From the NCBI GenBank assembly GCA_031963045.1, contig JASSUK010000015.1:213449-277448 (forward strand): a stretch of 64,000 bases of DNA, in the 5' to 3' direction. This document shows positions 7,043-16,265 of the stretch, piece by piece (the first letter of the stretch is position 1; each line of letters starts with the position of its first letter). The notes beneath the pieces are model-generated. The model worked only from the letters and a program-made list of their open reading frames with translations, ran no database searches and was not told the DNA's origin. Made by a program: the position numbers and the translations under genes. The DNA comes from JASSUD01 sp031963045 (GTDB lineage: Bacteria > Pseudomonadota > Gammaproteobacteria > Burkholderiales > Burkholderiaceae).

Positions 7043-9868
7043 ATGCCACCCTCCTCCATGCAATTATCTCCTTCTCATACCACACCAACTGCAGCCAACG
7101 GCGTACGTACCGCTCATTCGGGTCACACTCCGATGATCGCGCAATATTTGCAAATTAAGGCAGAGCACCCCACCACCCTGCTGTTCTACCGAATGGGTGA
7201 CTTTTATGAGCTGTTTTTTGAAGATGCTGAAAAAGCCGCTCGTCTTCTAGATTTAACGCTTACTCAGCGAGGTAGCTCGGCAGGAGAGCCCATTAAAATG
7301 GCGGGCGTGCCGCACCATGCAATCGAGCCCTATCTGGCCAAACTGGTCAAACTGGGAGAATCTGCCGCCCTTTGTGAGCAAATAGGAGAACCGGGTCAGT
7401 CAAAAGGCCCGATGGAGCGTCAAGTAGCACGCATTGTCACACCGGGCACCCTCACCGATACTGCGCTGCTTGCTGAGCGTGAAGATAGCTATGTGTTAGC
7501 TATATCTCCTATTCATAATGTAGCTGCCCCTGTTGGTAAACCCTCTCAATCTTCTTTGCGCATCGGGCTGGCATGGCTCAATCTAGCAAGCGGTGCCCTG
7601 CGTCTGAGCGAAATTTTACCTAATGATGTTGCTTGTGTATTAGAGCGCATTCGGCCTGCTGAAACCTTAATTGCACAGCGCAGTGAGGAAGAAAGAGAGA
7701 AATCGCTATCTAGCGATATGCTGGGTGATAGTGCAGGTGCCATCACCCGTGTACCTGCCTGGCATTTTGATGCAGAAGCTGGGTATACACGTTTATGCGA
7801 ACAGCTTGGTGTAGCGCATCTGGAAGGTTTTGATCCCACATTCAGCGCAGGTGCACCCAAACAAGGCAGTCGCGCTCAGAAGTCTATGGCGCTATCTGCC
7901 GCATGTGGTGCAGCAGGAGCCCTGCTGCAATATGTCTGCACTACCCAACAACAGCAACTACGCCATGTTCGTAGCATGCAAGTGGAGCACGAATCTGCAT
8001 ATATTCGATTGGACCCGGCTACACGCCGCAACTTAGAACTCAGTGAAACGCTACGAGGAGCGCCAGCACCAACGCTGCTCTCTCTACTCGATCATTGCTC
8101 TAATTCCATGGGCAGCCGCCTGCTGCGCCATTGGCTCCACCATATTCCGCGCGACGCGCACATTGCACGCGATCGCCATCTTGCTCTAGATGCTTTTTTA
8201 AGACCGACTTTAGCCAGTGACACGTCGCATTCCAAAAATGCACTCCCTGCACTGCGCCAAATCTTCAAACACCTAGCAGATATAGAGCGCATTACAGGTC
8301 GACTGGGGTTGCTACGCGCTAGACCGCGCGATCTGTCTGCATTACGCGATGTACTCACGCATCTACCTGATATCCAAGCCCTACTCGCGCCGCACACAGA
8401 ACACTCCACGCTACTTGCCCATTCGGCCCACGCACTCGATGCCCCCAAAGCTTGCGTTTCGCTGTTAATTTCAGCCATCGCCCCTGAACCCGCCATATGG
8501 TTGCGTGACGGTGGGGTGATCGCAAAAGGGTATAACGAGCAACTCGACACACTGCGAGCACTATCTGAGAATTGTGGCCAATTTCTAGTAGATCTAGAAA
8601 CGCGGGAGCGCGCACAAACTGGCATTGCTAATTTGCGCGTTGAATACAATAAAGTGCACGGGTTTTATATCGAAGTCACACGAGGCCAAACCGATAAAGT
8701 ACCGGCACACTATCGGCGCCGGCAAACCTTAAAAAACGCCGAGCGTTACATCACGCCTGAGCTCAAAACCTTTGAAGATCAAGCACTCTCCGCTCAAGAC
8801 CGGGCACTGGCTCTTGAAAAGGAAATATATGAGCAAGTCCTGCAGGCATTACTCCCCTTTTTGATGGATTTTCAAAGAATCGCGTCTGCACTAGCCCAAA
8901 TCGACGTACTCGCAACCCTAGCCGCACGCGCGCAAGCACATGACTGGGTAGCCCCTGAATTAACAGAAGAAGAAGGCTTAGACATTGAAGCAGGCCGCCA
9001 CCCTGTTGTAGAAGCGCAAATACATGGCTTCATTCCCAATAACTGCAACCTCTCAAAACAACAGCGCCTATTACTCATTACGGGCCCCAATATGGGAGGC
9101 AAATCCACCTTCATGCGCCAAACAGCCTTACTTACGCTGATGGCGTACCTAGGCTCCTACGTCCCTGCCAAGAAAATGCGCGTGGGGCCCATCGATCAAA
9201 TTTTTACTCGTATTGGCGCGGCCGATGATCTAGCAGGCGGGCGCTCTACATTTATGGTCGAAATGACTGAAGCAGCTGCAATTCTCAATAACGCAACCCC
9301 ACGCAGCTTGGTTTTGATGGATGAAATTGGGCGAGGCACCTCTACCTTTGACGGCTTAGCACTTGCCTGGGCCATCGCGAGGCATCTACTTCAACACAAC
9401 CGCTGCTATACGCTATTTGCAACCCACTACTTCGAGCTCACTCAACTCCCCAATACTTTTTTAGAAGCACGCAATCTCCATCTGTCCGCTATCGAGCACG
9501 AACACAGCATTATCTTCTTACACGAAGTAAAGCCTGGCCCTGCAAACCAAAGCTACGGCCTACAAGTTGCTGCATTAGGAGGCGTACCTCCGCGCGTTAT
9601 TGAAGACGCTCGGATACACCTAGCTGCACTTGAAAAACATGCACTCAAAGAACATCCCAAACAACAAAAATTTGATTTCTTTGATACATCTAATAACGCA
9701 CCTTCTCCCCCAACAGCACCTATACATCCTACCCCTGCTGCTGCACCGACCCCGCCTCACCCTCTACTGCAAAAACTACGCACACTAGACCCCAACACAC
9801 TCTCTGCACGCCAAGCTTTGGATCTAGTATTTGATCTGCATACGCAGGCATCAGAAGAGAATGCATAA
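7043..9868 (+). CDS. mutS: DNA mismatch repair protein MutS
   Basis: The mismatch-recognition ATPase, 941 residues and longer than the usual 850-890. The N-terminal mismatch-wedge motif FYRMGDFYELF lies at about residue 48, after an extra low-complexity stretch of about 30 residues. Walker A (GPNMGGKST) starts at residue 680. The signature DEIGRGTSTFDGLALAWA lies at about 758, and FATHYFELTQL follows. The C-terminal tail has a Pro/Thr/Ala-rich linker before a final helical segment that probably mediates tetramerisation. All catalytic motifs look intact. MutL is not in the window. Confidence 0.98.
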   Translation: MPPSSMQLSPSHTTPTAANGVRTAHSGHTPMIAQYLQIKAEHPTTLLFYRMGDFYELFFEDAEKAARLLDLTLTQRGSSAGEPIKMAGVPHHAIEPYLAKLVKLGESAALCEQIGEPGQSKGPMERQVARIVTPGTLTDTALLAEREDSYVLAISPIHNVAAPVGKPSQSSLRIGLAWLNLASGALRLSEILPNDVACVLERIRPAETLIAQRSEEEREKSLSSDMLGDSAGAITRVPAWHFDAEAGYTRLCEQLGVAHLEGFDPTFSAGAPKQGSRAQKSMALSAACGAAGALLQYVCTTQQQQLRHVRSMQVEHESAYIRLDPATRRNLELSETLRGAPAPTLLSLLDHCSNSMGSRLLRHWLHHIPRDAHIARDRHLALDAFLRPTLASDTSHSKNALPALRQIFKHLADIERITGRLGLLRARPRDLSALRDVLTHLPDIQALLAPHTEHSTLLAHSAHALDAPKACVSLLISAIAPEPAIWLRDGGVIAKGYNEQLDTLRALSENCGQFLVDLETRERAQTGIANLRVEYNKVHGFYIEVTRGQTDKVPAHYRRRQTLKNAERYITPELKTFEDQALSAQDRALALEKEIYEQVLQALLPFLMDFQRIASALAQIDVLATLAARAQAHDWVAPELTEEEGLDIEAGRHPVVEAQIHGFIPNNCNLSKQQRLLLITGPNMGGKSTFMRQTALLTLMAYLGSYVPAKKMRVGPIDQIFTRIGAADDLAGGRSTFMVEMTEAAAILNNATPRSLVLMDEIGRGTSTFDGLALAWAIARHLLQHNRCYTLFATHYFELTQLPNTFLEARNLHLSAIEHEHSIIFLHEVKPGPANQSYGLQVAALGGVPPRVIEDARIHLAALEKHALKEHPKQQKFDFFDTSNNAPSPPTAPIHPTPAAAPTPPHPLLQKLRTLDPNTLSARQALDLVFDLHTQASEENA

Positions 9869-9950
9869 TCTTTTATCCCGTCCCCCTCTCCTACCACGCA
9901 TAGAAAGACCAGCAGTTAGGCGCCTTTCTTCCGTGGCTAAAGCCATCATT

Positions 9951-10181
9951 TTTGGTAGGTTTGGGTTAAGCGCGAACCCCCATATGCGTACCACGGACTT
10001 TTAATCTTTGTCTTTAAGAGTTTGTAAGCTTGTCATCAAGGACGCAGTGGCCTGCATGTTGGGGTTCGTGCCTCACCACCAACCTACCAAGATGCATATA
10101 TAAAAGGGTTCTATCAAACTCCACGAACCATAAGAGCACGGTAGGTTGGTGGTGAGGCACGAACCCCAACATGCATACCAT
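9951..10181. repeat. family A cluster, three cores
   Basis: The 444-bp gap after mutS holds a degraded plus-oriented core at about 9955-9993, a minus core at 10047-10088 and a plus core at 10140-10180. The last two face each other across a spacer beginning AAGATGCATATATAAAAGGG. The flank TTTGTAAGCTTGTCATCAAG resembles the flank of the copy after priA (55878). The rest of the gap, 10182-10312, is AT-rich and probably contains the promoter of the next gene, but no convincing -35/-10 pair stands out. Confidence 0.8.
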
Positions 10182-10312
10182 TGGCTTCTTTAATACCGGC
10201 ACAAAACCAACTAAATAAGCTAAAAATATTATACGCACTTTACAATTTAACTTATTTAGTTTAAATTATGATGCATACTTTAAAGTTCATATGAAATAAA
10301 AAAGGACAAAAC

Positions 10313-10756
10313 ATGGCGGCCGCCGCTCTCTACACTTTGGCGCCTTTTGAAAAACTTCAAGACGCAGGATTCACCCAACCACAAGCACACGCTATTTTGA
10401 ATGCTGCGCTTGAAACGCATAACACGGCTGAGCTAGCGACCAAAGATGACCTTGAAAAACTTGAAATACGTCTGGATAGCAAGATCGATAACGTTCGGTT
10501 AGCAACCAAGGGTGATCTTGAAAAACTTGAAATACGTCTGGATAGCAAAATTGATAAGGTTCGCACTGATCTGGAGCATACAATCAAAGAGGTCTGTACT
10601 GGTCTAAGCCATAGAATCGATAATTTGCATAAGGATTTTTGCCATCTCGCTTCAACTCTTGGTTCAAGATTAACCATTCGTTTAGGCGCTATCGTGGTGA
10701 GTACTGCAACCTTCCTTCCTTATCTCACTAAATTTCTGCACCTACCACTCCCTTAA
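10313..10756 (+). CDS. coiled-coil protein with C-terminal membrane anchor, copy 1
   Basis: A 147-residue protein resembling the DUF1640/CCDC90-type coiled-coil families. Residues 1-45 form a conserved head (LYTLAPFEKLQDAGFTQPQA). Two near-identical coiled-coil modules, ATKDDLEKLEIRLDSKID and ATKGDLEKLEIRLDSKID, follow at about 43-80, then a further helical part. A C-terminal hydrophobic segment at about 120-147 contains SRLTIRLGAIVVSTATFLPY. The ribosome binding site AAAGGAC precedes the ATG. It is the first of three tandem related genes. The function is unknown; such proteins are often found near mobile DNA. Confidence 0.75.
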   Translation: MAAAALYTLAPFEKLQDAGFTQPQAHAILNAALETHNTAELATKDDLEKLEIRLDSKIDNVRLATKGDLEKLEIRLDSKIDKVRTDLEHTIKEVCTGLSHRIDNLHKDFCHLASTLGSRLTIRLGAIVVSTATFLPYLTKFLHLPLP

Positions 10757-10806
10757 GCGCTCTCAAAAATATCAATAATGAAAATAAGTTGGTCTAAGGA
10801 AAAAAC

Positions 10807-11106
10807 ATGGCAGCAGCTGCACTCTACACAATGGCGCCTTTTGAAAAGCTTCAAAATGCAGGATTTACTCAACCACAAGCGTGCGCTATTTTAAATGCTG
10901 CGCTTGAAACACATAACACAGCGGAGCTAGCTACCAAGGATGATCTTGAAAAACTTGAAATACGTCTAGATAGCAGGATTGATAAGGTTCGCACTGATTT
11001 GGAGCATCTAAGCTCAAGATTAACCATTCGTTTAGGCGCTATCGTGGTGAGTACTGCAACACTCCTTCCTTATCTCACTAAATTTCTGCACCTACCACTC
11101 CCTTAA
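10807..11106 (+). CDS. coiled-coil protein with C-terminal membrane anchor, copy 2
   Basis: A 99-residue shortened paralogue of the preceding gene. The head and the C-terminal anchor are nearly identical to copy 1 in DNA and protein. Only one ATKDDLEKLEIRLDSRID module remains, and the helical part after DLEH is missing, so DLEH runs straight into LSSRLTIRLGAIVV. The downstream sequence GCGCTCTCAAAAATATCAAT is shared with the end of copy 1, showing that the duplicated unit included the spacer. It was probably made by unequal recombination and may be translated. Confidence 0.7.
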   Translation: MAAAALYTMAPFEKLQNAGFTQPQACAILNAALETHNTAELATKDDLEKLEIRLDSRIDKVRTDLEHLSSRLTIRLGAIVVSTATLLPYLTKFLHLPLP

Positions 11107-11130
11107 GCGCTCTCAAAAATATCAATACAA

Positions 11131-11377
11131 ACGTGCGCTATTTTGAATGCTGCTATCGAAACATAACATGGCTAAGTTAGCGACCAAACACGACCTTGAA
11201 AAACTTGGAATGCGTCTGGATCGTAGAATTGATAAGATCTGCTGTGAGATTAGTGACTTGCGTAAGGATGTGGGTCATCTAGGCTCAAAGTTAACCATTC
11301 GTTTAGGCGCTATCGTGGTAGGTAGCGTAACACTTTTGCCTTATCTGACTAAATTTCTGCACCTGCCACCCCTCTAA
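11131..11377 (+). pseudogene. coiled-coil/anchor gene copy 3, 5' truncated and frameshifted
   Basis: Sequence matching copy 2 resumes in mid-gene directly after CAAAAATATCAATA, so the first ~25 codons of the head are missing. A two-base loss in the GAAACACATAAC region (here GAAACATAAC) breaks the original frame. Translation could restart at ATGGCTAAG (11168) to give a 69-residue protein beginning MAKLATKHDLEKLGMRLD and ending LPYLTKFLHLPPL. The coil and anchor survive, so it may be a small expressed derivative rather than dead DNA. Confidence 0.65.
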
Positions 11378-11400
11378 GTGAACTTGAAGATAAGGTAGCC

Positions 11401-11526
11401 GGTAGGTTGGTGGTGAGGCACGAACCCCAACATGATGACCACTGTCCTTTTAAAACCTGTATATGCAGGATTACAAGTCGGTGGTATGCATGTTGGGGTT
11501 AGTCGTGCCTCACCACCAACCTACCG
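11401..11526. repeat. family A pair in inverted orientation
   Basis: A plus core at 11401-11441 and a minus core at 11480-11526 flank a spacer containing CCTGTATATGCAGGATTACA. The minus copy carries a three-base insertion in its centre (GGGTTAGTCGTGCC). The same spacer motif recurs at 34821-34855 and after 56052. The remainder of this gap (11527-11747) is AT-rich with no other gene seen. Confidence 0.8.
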
Positions 11527-11747
11527 CTATATCCTTTGCTCAAAGGGTATACATTAATATAAAAATATTTTTCGCATAATAAAAAGTGATAAATCCTAAA
11601 TAATTTATATCTCTTTCTGCTCTACATTTTCTATACGATGACTTTTTCAATAAAAAGGCACTTATACACACAAAAATATACTAACTTGTGTAGATAAGGC
11701 TTGGATATTTTAGAAAAAATCATCATCCTAATAGAGAAGAAAACTGT

Positions 11748-12110
11748 ATGAGCACTGTTACCACTCCTTTACTCGCCCCCACATCGAGGCAATATACTTA
11801 TAACGCCCCTGAATCTATAACCGAACAAACTTCTGCTCAAAAGCAAATAATTAGTCCGTTTGATGTGGCGCTATTTACTTACGTTTCACTTTCAACCGCT
11901 ACCTTATTCCTTCTGCTCAGTGGTCGCAATACGGCTGGCATTTCAACGCTTGTAGCGTCTGCCGCAGCGGCGGTTGCTTGTACTATTCTTGGAGCAAAAG
12001 AAGATAATAAAAATACACCCCGGCCTATACAACACACAGAACATCACTCAGCCGAAAAAATAAATAATAACTCCGAGTGCATAAAATCAGAAATAATTAA
12101 AATTTGTTAA
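11748..12110 (+). CDS. hypothetical protein with paired hydrophobic segments
   Basis: A 120-residue protein of unknown family. A polar Ser/Thr-rich N-terminus (1-35) precedes two closely spaced hydrophobic stretches, FDVALFTYVSLSTATLFLLL and then ISTLVASAAAAVACTILGA. A polar, Asn/Glu/Lys-rich tail follows. GAGAAG upstream of the ATG is a plausible ribosome binding site. A strong hairpin terminator follows at 12166-12201. Codon use is more AT-rich than in the core genes. The layout recalls hairpin-like membrane proteins, some of which are secreted effectors, but no homology is claimed. Confidence 0.6.
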   Translation: MSTVTTPLLAPTSRQYTYNAPESITEQTSAQKQIISPFDVALFTYVSLSTATLFLLLSGRNTAGISTLVASAAAAVACTILGAKEDNKNTPRPIQHTEHHSAEKINNNSECIKSEIIKIC

Positions 12111-12165
12111 TCGATAAAAAACATATTTTTCAATAGCACGCAATATATTCTATTACAAAATATAT

Positions 12166-12201
12166 AAAAAAATGGCTGCGTATACAGGCAGCCATTTTTT
12201 T
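12166..12201. terminator. bidirectional intrinsic terminator
   Basis: AATGGCTGC and GCAGCCATT form a stem with A-rich left and T-rich right flanks. It sits between two convergent genes (ending at 12110 and 12251) and can serve both. Confidence 0.85.
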
Positions 12202-12250
12202 ATTTGCGTAATGCATTAGAAATATCAGTCATTCCAATAAAATAAGCTTC

Positions 12251-12619
12251 TTATACTATTTTTTTAAGATGAAGCTTCTCTGTTTCCTCTCCCACACTCT
12301 GCGTTGCTTGATTTTTATTTTCGTGCCTCCCACTCATAGCCATAGTTGCCACGGCACCAAATGTGCCAATTACCGGAGCTGCTATGAAAACGCTGGGTAG
12401 CATACCTAGAACAACCAACATCCCAGCTAATTGACCTGTTAAGACGAGCGTAGTTGCCAAACGGCTAGCTCTATCTTCTCTATTTGGTCGTATAGCTTGG
12501 TTTTCTCTATTCGAAGGGGTCTCTGTAACCTCTATAGATTTAAATGACGGATTGGATTCGAAATTGGATATTGGTTTTGGGCATTGATTAGAAGAGCCTA
12601 TCGGGTTTGTCGGAAACAT
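12251..12619 (-). CDS. hypothetical protein with paired hydrophobic segments
   Basis: The start at 12619 (MFPTNPIGSSNQCPKP) is preferred because GGGGGA lies just upstream; an in-frame ATG at 12631 would add four residues. The N-terminal ~65 residues are polar and Asn/Ser/Glu-rich. A long hydrophobic stretch follows (ATTLVLTGQLAGMLVVLG and then FIAAPVIGTFGAVATMAM), then a short charged tail ending HLKKIV. The architecture mirrors the convergent gene at 11748, though the sequences are not clearly homologous. The family is unknown. Confidence 0.6.
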   Translation of the reverse strand: MFPTNPIGSSNQCPKPISNFESNPSFKSIEVTETPSNRENQAIRPNREDRASRLATTLVLTGQLAGMLVVLGMLPSVFIAAPVIGTFGAVATMAMSGRHENKNQATQSVGEETEKLHLKKIV

Positions 12620-12791
12620 TGTATCCCCCATCTCGCTAGTAAATAATTTTTTGCCGTACAGTTTTGCATTCAGAGCTGCTATGTATACTTTCTATTTTTT
12701 GTATAGCAGTCCGTGTTTCACCTGATCATGCAGATGTATATCAGCCATACTCAAAGCAAGTTGGAGCATGTGTTCTGTACTAAGACTTTTT

Positions 12792-12837
12792 AATAAAAAT
12801 GCCTGTTTTTGCAGTAGCAAAAACAGGCATTTTTATT
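12792..12837. terminator. strong terminator after ftsH
   Basis: A perfect 21-bp inverted repeat with a four-base loop: AATAAAAATGCCTGTTTTTG on the left and its complement on the right. AT-rich flanks make it a good intrinsic terminator in both directions. It ends the ftsH transcript. Confidence 0.88.
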
Positions 12838-12875
12838 CCTTCTCAGCCGATAACTACGGCTTCTCAATATGTAAA

Positions 12876-14795
12876 TTACACCAATTTAGCGCTACTACCC
12901 GTAGTTTTTTTTGATGCATCATCACCCTGCCCTGTCGACCCTCCTGCAGGTGGAGGGGGGGCGTTTTTGTTGCCCTCTAGTGCGTTAGACACTTTTGGGG
13001 GTTGAGGGATTCTGCCCAGCATGATGTCATTTACCTGTGTCGAGTCAATTGTTTCCCATTCGAGCAAGGCTTTGACCATCGCTTCTACTTTATCTCGATT
13101 AGCTTCGAGTAAGCGATGAGCTAATGCGTATTGCTCATCAATGATTCTGCGGATTTCTGCATCGATTTTTTGTTGTGTGGCTTCAGATACATTCTTAGAC
13201 GATACGCGTCCTAGAATGGAGTCTTGTTCCGTATCCACATAAATCATGGTGCCTAATGACTCTGACATGCCGTAACGCGTGACCATATCTCGAGCCATTT
13301 TTGTAGCGCGCTCGAAATCATTGGATGCTCCACTAGACAGAGAATTCAAGAAAATTTCTTCCCCAGCTCGGCCGCCGAACAAAATCGCGATTTCCTCTAG
13401 CATTTTGTCGCGGTATAAATTGACGCGATCATATTCAGGCAGCTGCCAGGTTACTCCAAGTGCGCCACCGCGAGGCATAATCGTCACTTTGTGCACAGGG
13501 TCCGCATGCGGAAGTAATTTGGCTACGACTGCATGACCTGATTCATGATAGGCCGTGTTACGGCGCTCTTCTTCGCGCATGATGGCTGATTTGCGCTCAG
13601 GGCCCATATAAATCTTGTCTTTGGCATCTTCAAAATCTTGCATTTCGACCATACGTTTATTACGTCGAGCTGCAAAAAGAGCGGCTTCATTTACCAAATT
13701 GGCTAAATCTGCACCAGAAAAACCCGGTGTTCCACGTGCAAGCACTAAAGCATCCACATCACTTGAAATGGGTACTTTGCGTAAATGCACTCCCAAGATT
13801 TGCTCACGCCCACGAATATCCGGCAGATTAACGTATACCTGACGATCAAAACGACCTGGACGAAGTAAGGCACGGTCCAATACATCGGCGCGGTTGGTTG
13901 CTGCAATAACAATGACGCCTAGATTCGGTTCGAATCCATCCATTTCCACGAGCATTTGGTTCAACGTTTGCTCGCGCTCGTCATTGCCGCCGCCCATACC
14001 CGCACCGCGTTGGCGCCCAACCGCGTCAATTTCATCAATAAATACAATGCAAGGCGCTTGTTTTTTGGCCTGCTCAAACATATCCCGCACGCGTGCAGCA
14101 CCTACCCCAACAAACATTTCAACAAAGTCAGAGCCGGAAATACTGAAAAAAGGCACTTTCGCTTCACCAGCAATCGCTTTGGCAAGCAATGTTTTTCCTG
14201 TTCCTGGAGGCCCGATAAGCATCACGCCTCGAGGAATACGCCCGCCTAATTTCTGGAATTTGTGAGGGTCACCTAAAAAATCAACCAATTCAGAGACTTC
14301 TTCTTTGGCTTCATCACACCCTGCAACATCCGCAAAAGTGACTACATGTGCATTTTCATCGGTAAGCCGCGCACGCGATTTACCAAAGGAAAACATACCG
14401 CCCTTGCCAGCACCACCTTGCATCTGCCGCATCATATAGAGCCAGAATACGATAATCAGCAGAGTCGGTCCTAAATACGTTAGTAGTGATGCAAAGAAAT
14501 TGGGCTCTTCATCGGCTTTGCCGCTCACTTGCACACCAGATTTGAGCAAGTCACTCACCATCCAAAGATCACCTGGAGAAATAACTTGATATTTCTCTCC
14601 AGTAGCTGGAGTCACGGTGAGTGTGCGGCCCTGTATGACTACCGATTTTAGCTTTCCATTCTTTGCATCGTCCATTACCTGGGAATACGTTGCCGTCTCA
14701 AGGGGGCGTGGCTTATCAAATTGCTTAAATACGGTAAACAACACCATAGCAATGACAATCCACACTGCTGCTCTTGAAAACATCGTGCTGTTCAA
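12876..14795 (-). CDS. ftsH: ATP-dependent zinc metalloprotease FtsH
   Basis: A membrane-anchored AAA+ protease that degrades damaged membrane proteins and regulatory proteins. It has 639 residues. Transmembrane segments lie at about 7-24 and 103-122. Walker A (GPPGTGKT) is at 195-202, Walker B (IVFIDE) at 251-256 and the zinc site HESGH at 417-421. A Pro/Gly-rich tail ends the protein. In Burkholderia it lies in the rlmE-ftsH-folP-glmM order; here folP and glmM are absent and a terminator and accessory genes follow. Confidence 0.98.
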   Translation of the reverse strand: MNSTMFSRAAVWIVIAMVLFTVFKQFDKPRPLETATYSQVMDDAKNGKLKSVVIQGRTLTVTPATGEKYQVISPGDLWMVSDLLKSGVQVSGKADEEPNFFASLLTYLGPTLLIIVFWLYMMRQMQGGAGKGGMFSFGKSRARLTDENAHVVTFADVAGCDEAKEEVSELVDFLGDPHKFQKLGGRIPRGVMLIGPPGTGKTLLAKAIAGEAKVPFFSISGSDFVEMFVGVGAARVRDMFEQAKKQAPCIVFIDEIDAVGRQRGAGMGGGNDEREQTLNQMLVEMDGFEPNLGVIVIAATNRADVLDRALLRPGRFDRQVYVNLPDIRGREQILGVHLRKVPISSDVDALVLARGTPGFSGADLANLVNEAALFAARRNKRMVEMQDFEDAKDKIYMGPERKSAIMREEERRNTAYHESGHAVVAKLLPHADPVHKVTIMPRGGALGVTWQLPEYDRVNLYRDKMLEEIAILFGGRAGEEIFLNSLSSGASNDFERATKMARDMVTRYGMSESLGTMIYVDTEQDSILGRVSSKNVSEATQQKIDAEIRRIIDEQYALAHRLLEANRDKVEAMVKALLEWETIDSTQVNDIMLGRIPQPPKVSNALEGNKNAPPPPAGGSTGQGDDASKKTTGSSAKLV

Positions 14796-14947
14796 AGCAT
14801 GACTCCTTTATAGATCGGACCAATTACGGAGAAAAGGGTAATTCTAATCCAGCCTCAGCAAGGAAAGAGCCTGAAAAAAGTATTTCTCATATAAAAATAA
14901 ACTAAAGAGCATGAAATGCGCTCTCCAATCTGCTCTCATACCTCTTT

Positions 14948-15601
14948 TTATCGAATTGCTTTCATCCCTTTGCCCAAGATAAAAATTTCAGCAGAACTAT
15001 CTCTCGAAGCTTTGGGTTTACGAGGAGCTACTACCTCAAAATGGCGCTTAAAACGCTCAATCATTTGACTATAGCCACTGCCATGAAAGCATTTCATTAA
15101 TAAGCAGCCTTTGCTTTTCAAAAATTCTTGTGCAAATTCAAGGGCCAATTCACATAGATGCTCCATACCTGCCGTATCTGCTGCGGCAATACCTGATAAG
15201 TTGGGGGCCATATCGGAAATTACAAGGTCTACTTGCCGTGTACCCAATATATCTCGAAATTTTTGCAAGATTTCTTCTTCTCGAAAGTCACCCTGTATAA
15301 AGGTAACACCCGGCAGTGGCTCCATAGGCAATCGGTCCAGTGCGATGAGCATATCAGGCTGTTTTTGCACTATGCCAGAAGATTTATTACGCAGCGCAGT
15401 AATGACATACTGGCTCCAACTCCCAGGCGCCGCACCCAAATCAACAATCACTTGCCCAGGTCGAATCAAATCATCTTGCTCGTCAATTTCCTTGAGCTTA
15501 TACGCAGCTCTAGTCCGGTACCCATCATGATGTGCCTGCTTCACATAGGGATCGTTTAAGTGCGTATGCAACCAGGAAGTATTAAATTTTTTCTTCGCCA
15601 T
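14948..15601 (-). CDS. rlmE: 23S rRNA 2'-O-ribose U2552 methyltransferase
   Basis: The FtsJ/RrmJ family enzyme that methylates the ribosomal A-loop late in 50S assembly. The start MAKKKFNTSWLHTHLNDP is chosen by family match; an upstream extension to 15706 has no family counterpart. The length is 217 residues. The SAM motif VIVDLGAAPGSWSQYV and the tetrad residues in SDMAPNLSG and the lysine of LLMKCFHGSG are present. It is divergent from yhbY and upstream of ftsH, as in Burkholderia. Confidence 0.96.
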   Translation of the reverse strand: MAKKKFNTSWLHTHLNDPYVKQAHHDGYRTRAAYKLKEIDEQDDLIRPGQVIVDLGAAPGSWSQYVITALRNKSSGIVQKQPDMLIALDRLPMEPLPGVTFIQGDFREEEILQKFRDILGTRQVDLVISDMAPNLSGIAAADTAGMEHLCELALEFAQEFLKSKGCLLMKCFHGSGYSQMIERFKRHFEVVAPRKPKASRDSSAEIFILGKGMKAIR

Positions 15602-15750
15602 CTGATTCGAGGCGCCTCCCATGAAAAAGTGTTTTAAAAGCATTCTTATTAGAGCTTTAGAACAGGTTCTGAGAGATAATTCGTCCTTTATCGTGAAATG
15701 CAGCACATACTCGCACCTTTTTCACGCCCTCTTTTTTCTTGCTAAAAACT

Positions 15751-16242
15751 ATGTCTTCTCACCACGCCGCTCCTACTCCTGGCGAACGCGCCAGCCTTAA
15801 AGCTCAAGCGCATGCGCTAAAGCCTGTCGTTATGATCGGGCCAGAGGGGTTAACTGATGCTGTAATCCATGAAATTGACCTGAATCTCAAAGCCCATACG
15901 CTTATTAAAATTCGTATGTTTGAGAATATTCGCACACAACGCGAGGAAACATATCAAGCGATATGTGCTCGACTTGGAGCACATCCCATCCAACATATCG
16001 GCAAACTTTTCGTCATCTGGAGACCTGATTCAGGCGATAACACGCAAAATGCATCTGCTAAGTCTACGCATCGCAGCGGAGGGGCTCCCCCACGAAAAGC
16101 CATCGTTTTCAAGCGCAGACCTAGTTCATTACGACGCACTACCCGCAAAACGCTTCAACTTTTAGGCAATCAACGGGTTACACAAGGTGGTAACGTTAAA
16201 CGGGCAAAACCTAGACTTTCCAGTATTAAGAAAAAGTTCTAA
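15751..16242 (+). CDS. yhbY: YhbY-family RNA-binding protein
   Basis: The CRS1-YhbY (CRM) RNA-binding domain occupies residues ~10-95, with the GxxG-like loop in VVMIGPEGLTDAVIHEID and the conserved LIKIRMFEN strand. YhbY associates with pre-50S ribosomal particles. A basic tail of about 65 residues follows, longer than in E. coli but common in betaproteobacteria. The start MSSHHAAPTPGER is preferred over an ATG 12 bases upstream. It is divergent from rlmE, so two ribosome-assembly genes share one control region. Confidence 0.9.
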   Translation: MSSHHAAPTPGERASLKAQAHALKPVVMIGPEGLTDAVIHEIDLNLKAHTLIKIRMFENIRTQREETYQAICARLGAHPIQHIGKLFVIWRPDSGDNTQNASAKSTHRSGGAPPRKAIVFKRRPSSLRRTTRKTLQLLGNQRVTQGGNVKRAKPRLSSIKKKF

Positions 16243-16265
16243 AGACTCAAACTCGCACGCCCGAT

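Noticed and set aside
11378..11560. Regularly spaced repeats that could suggest a CRISPR array
   Set aside because: Cores alternate in orientation, spacers are shared rather than unique, and no cas gene is present.
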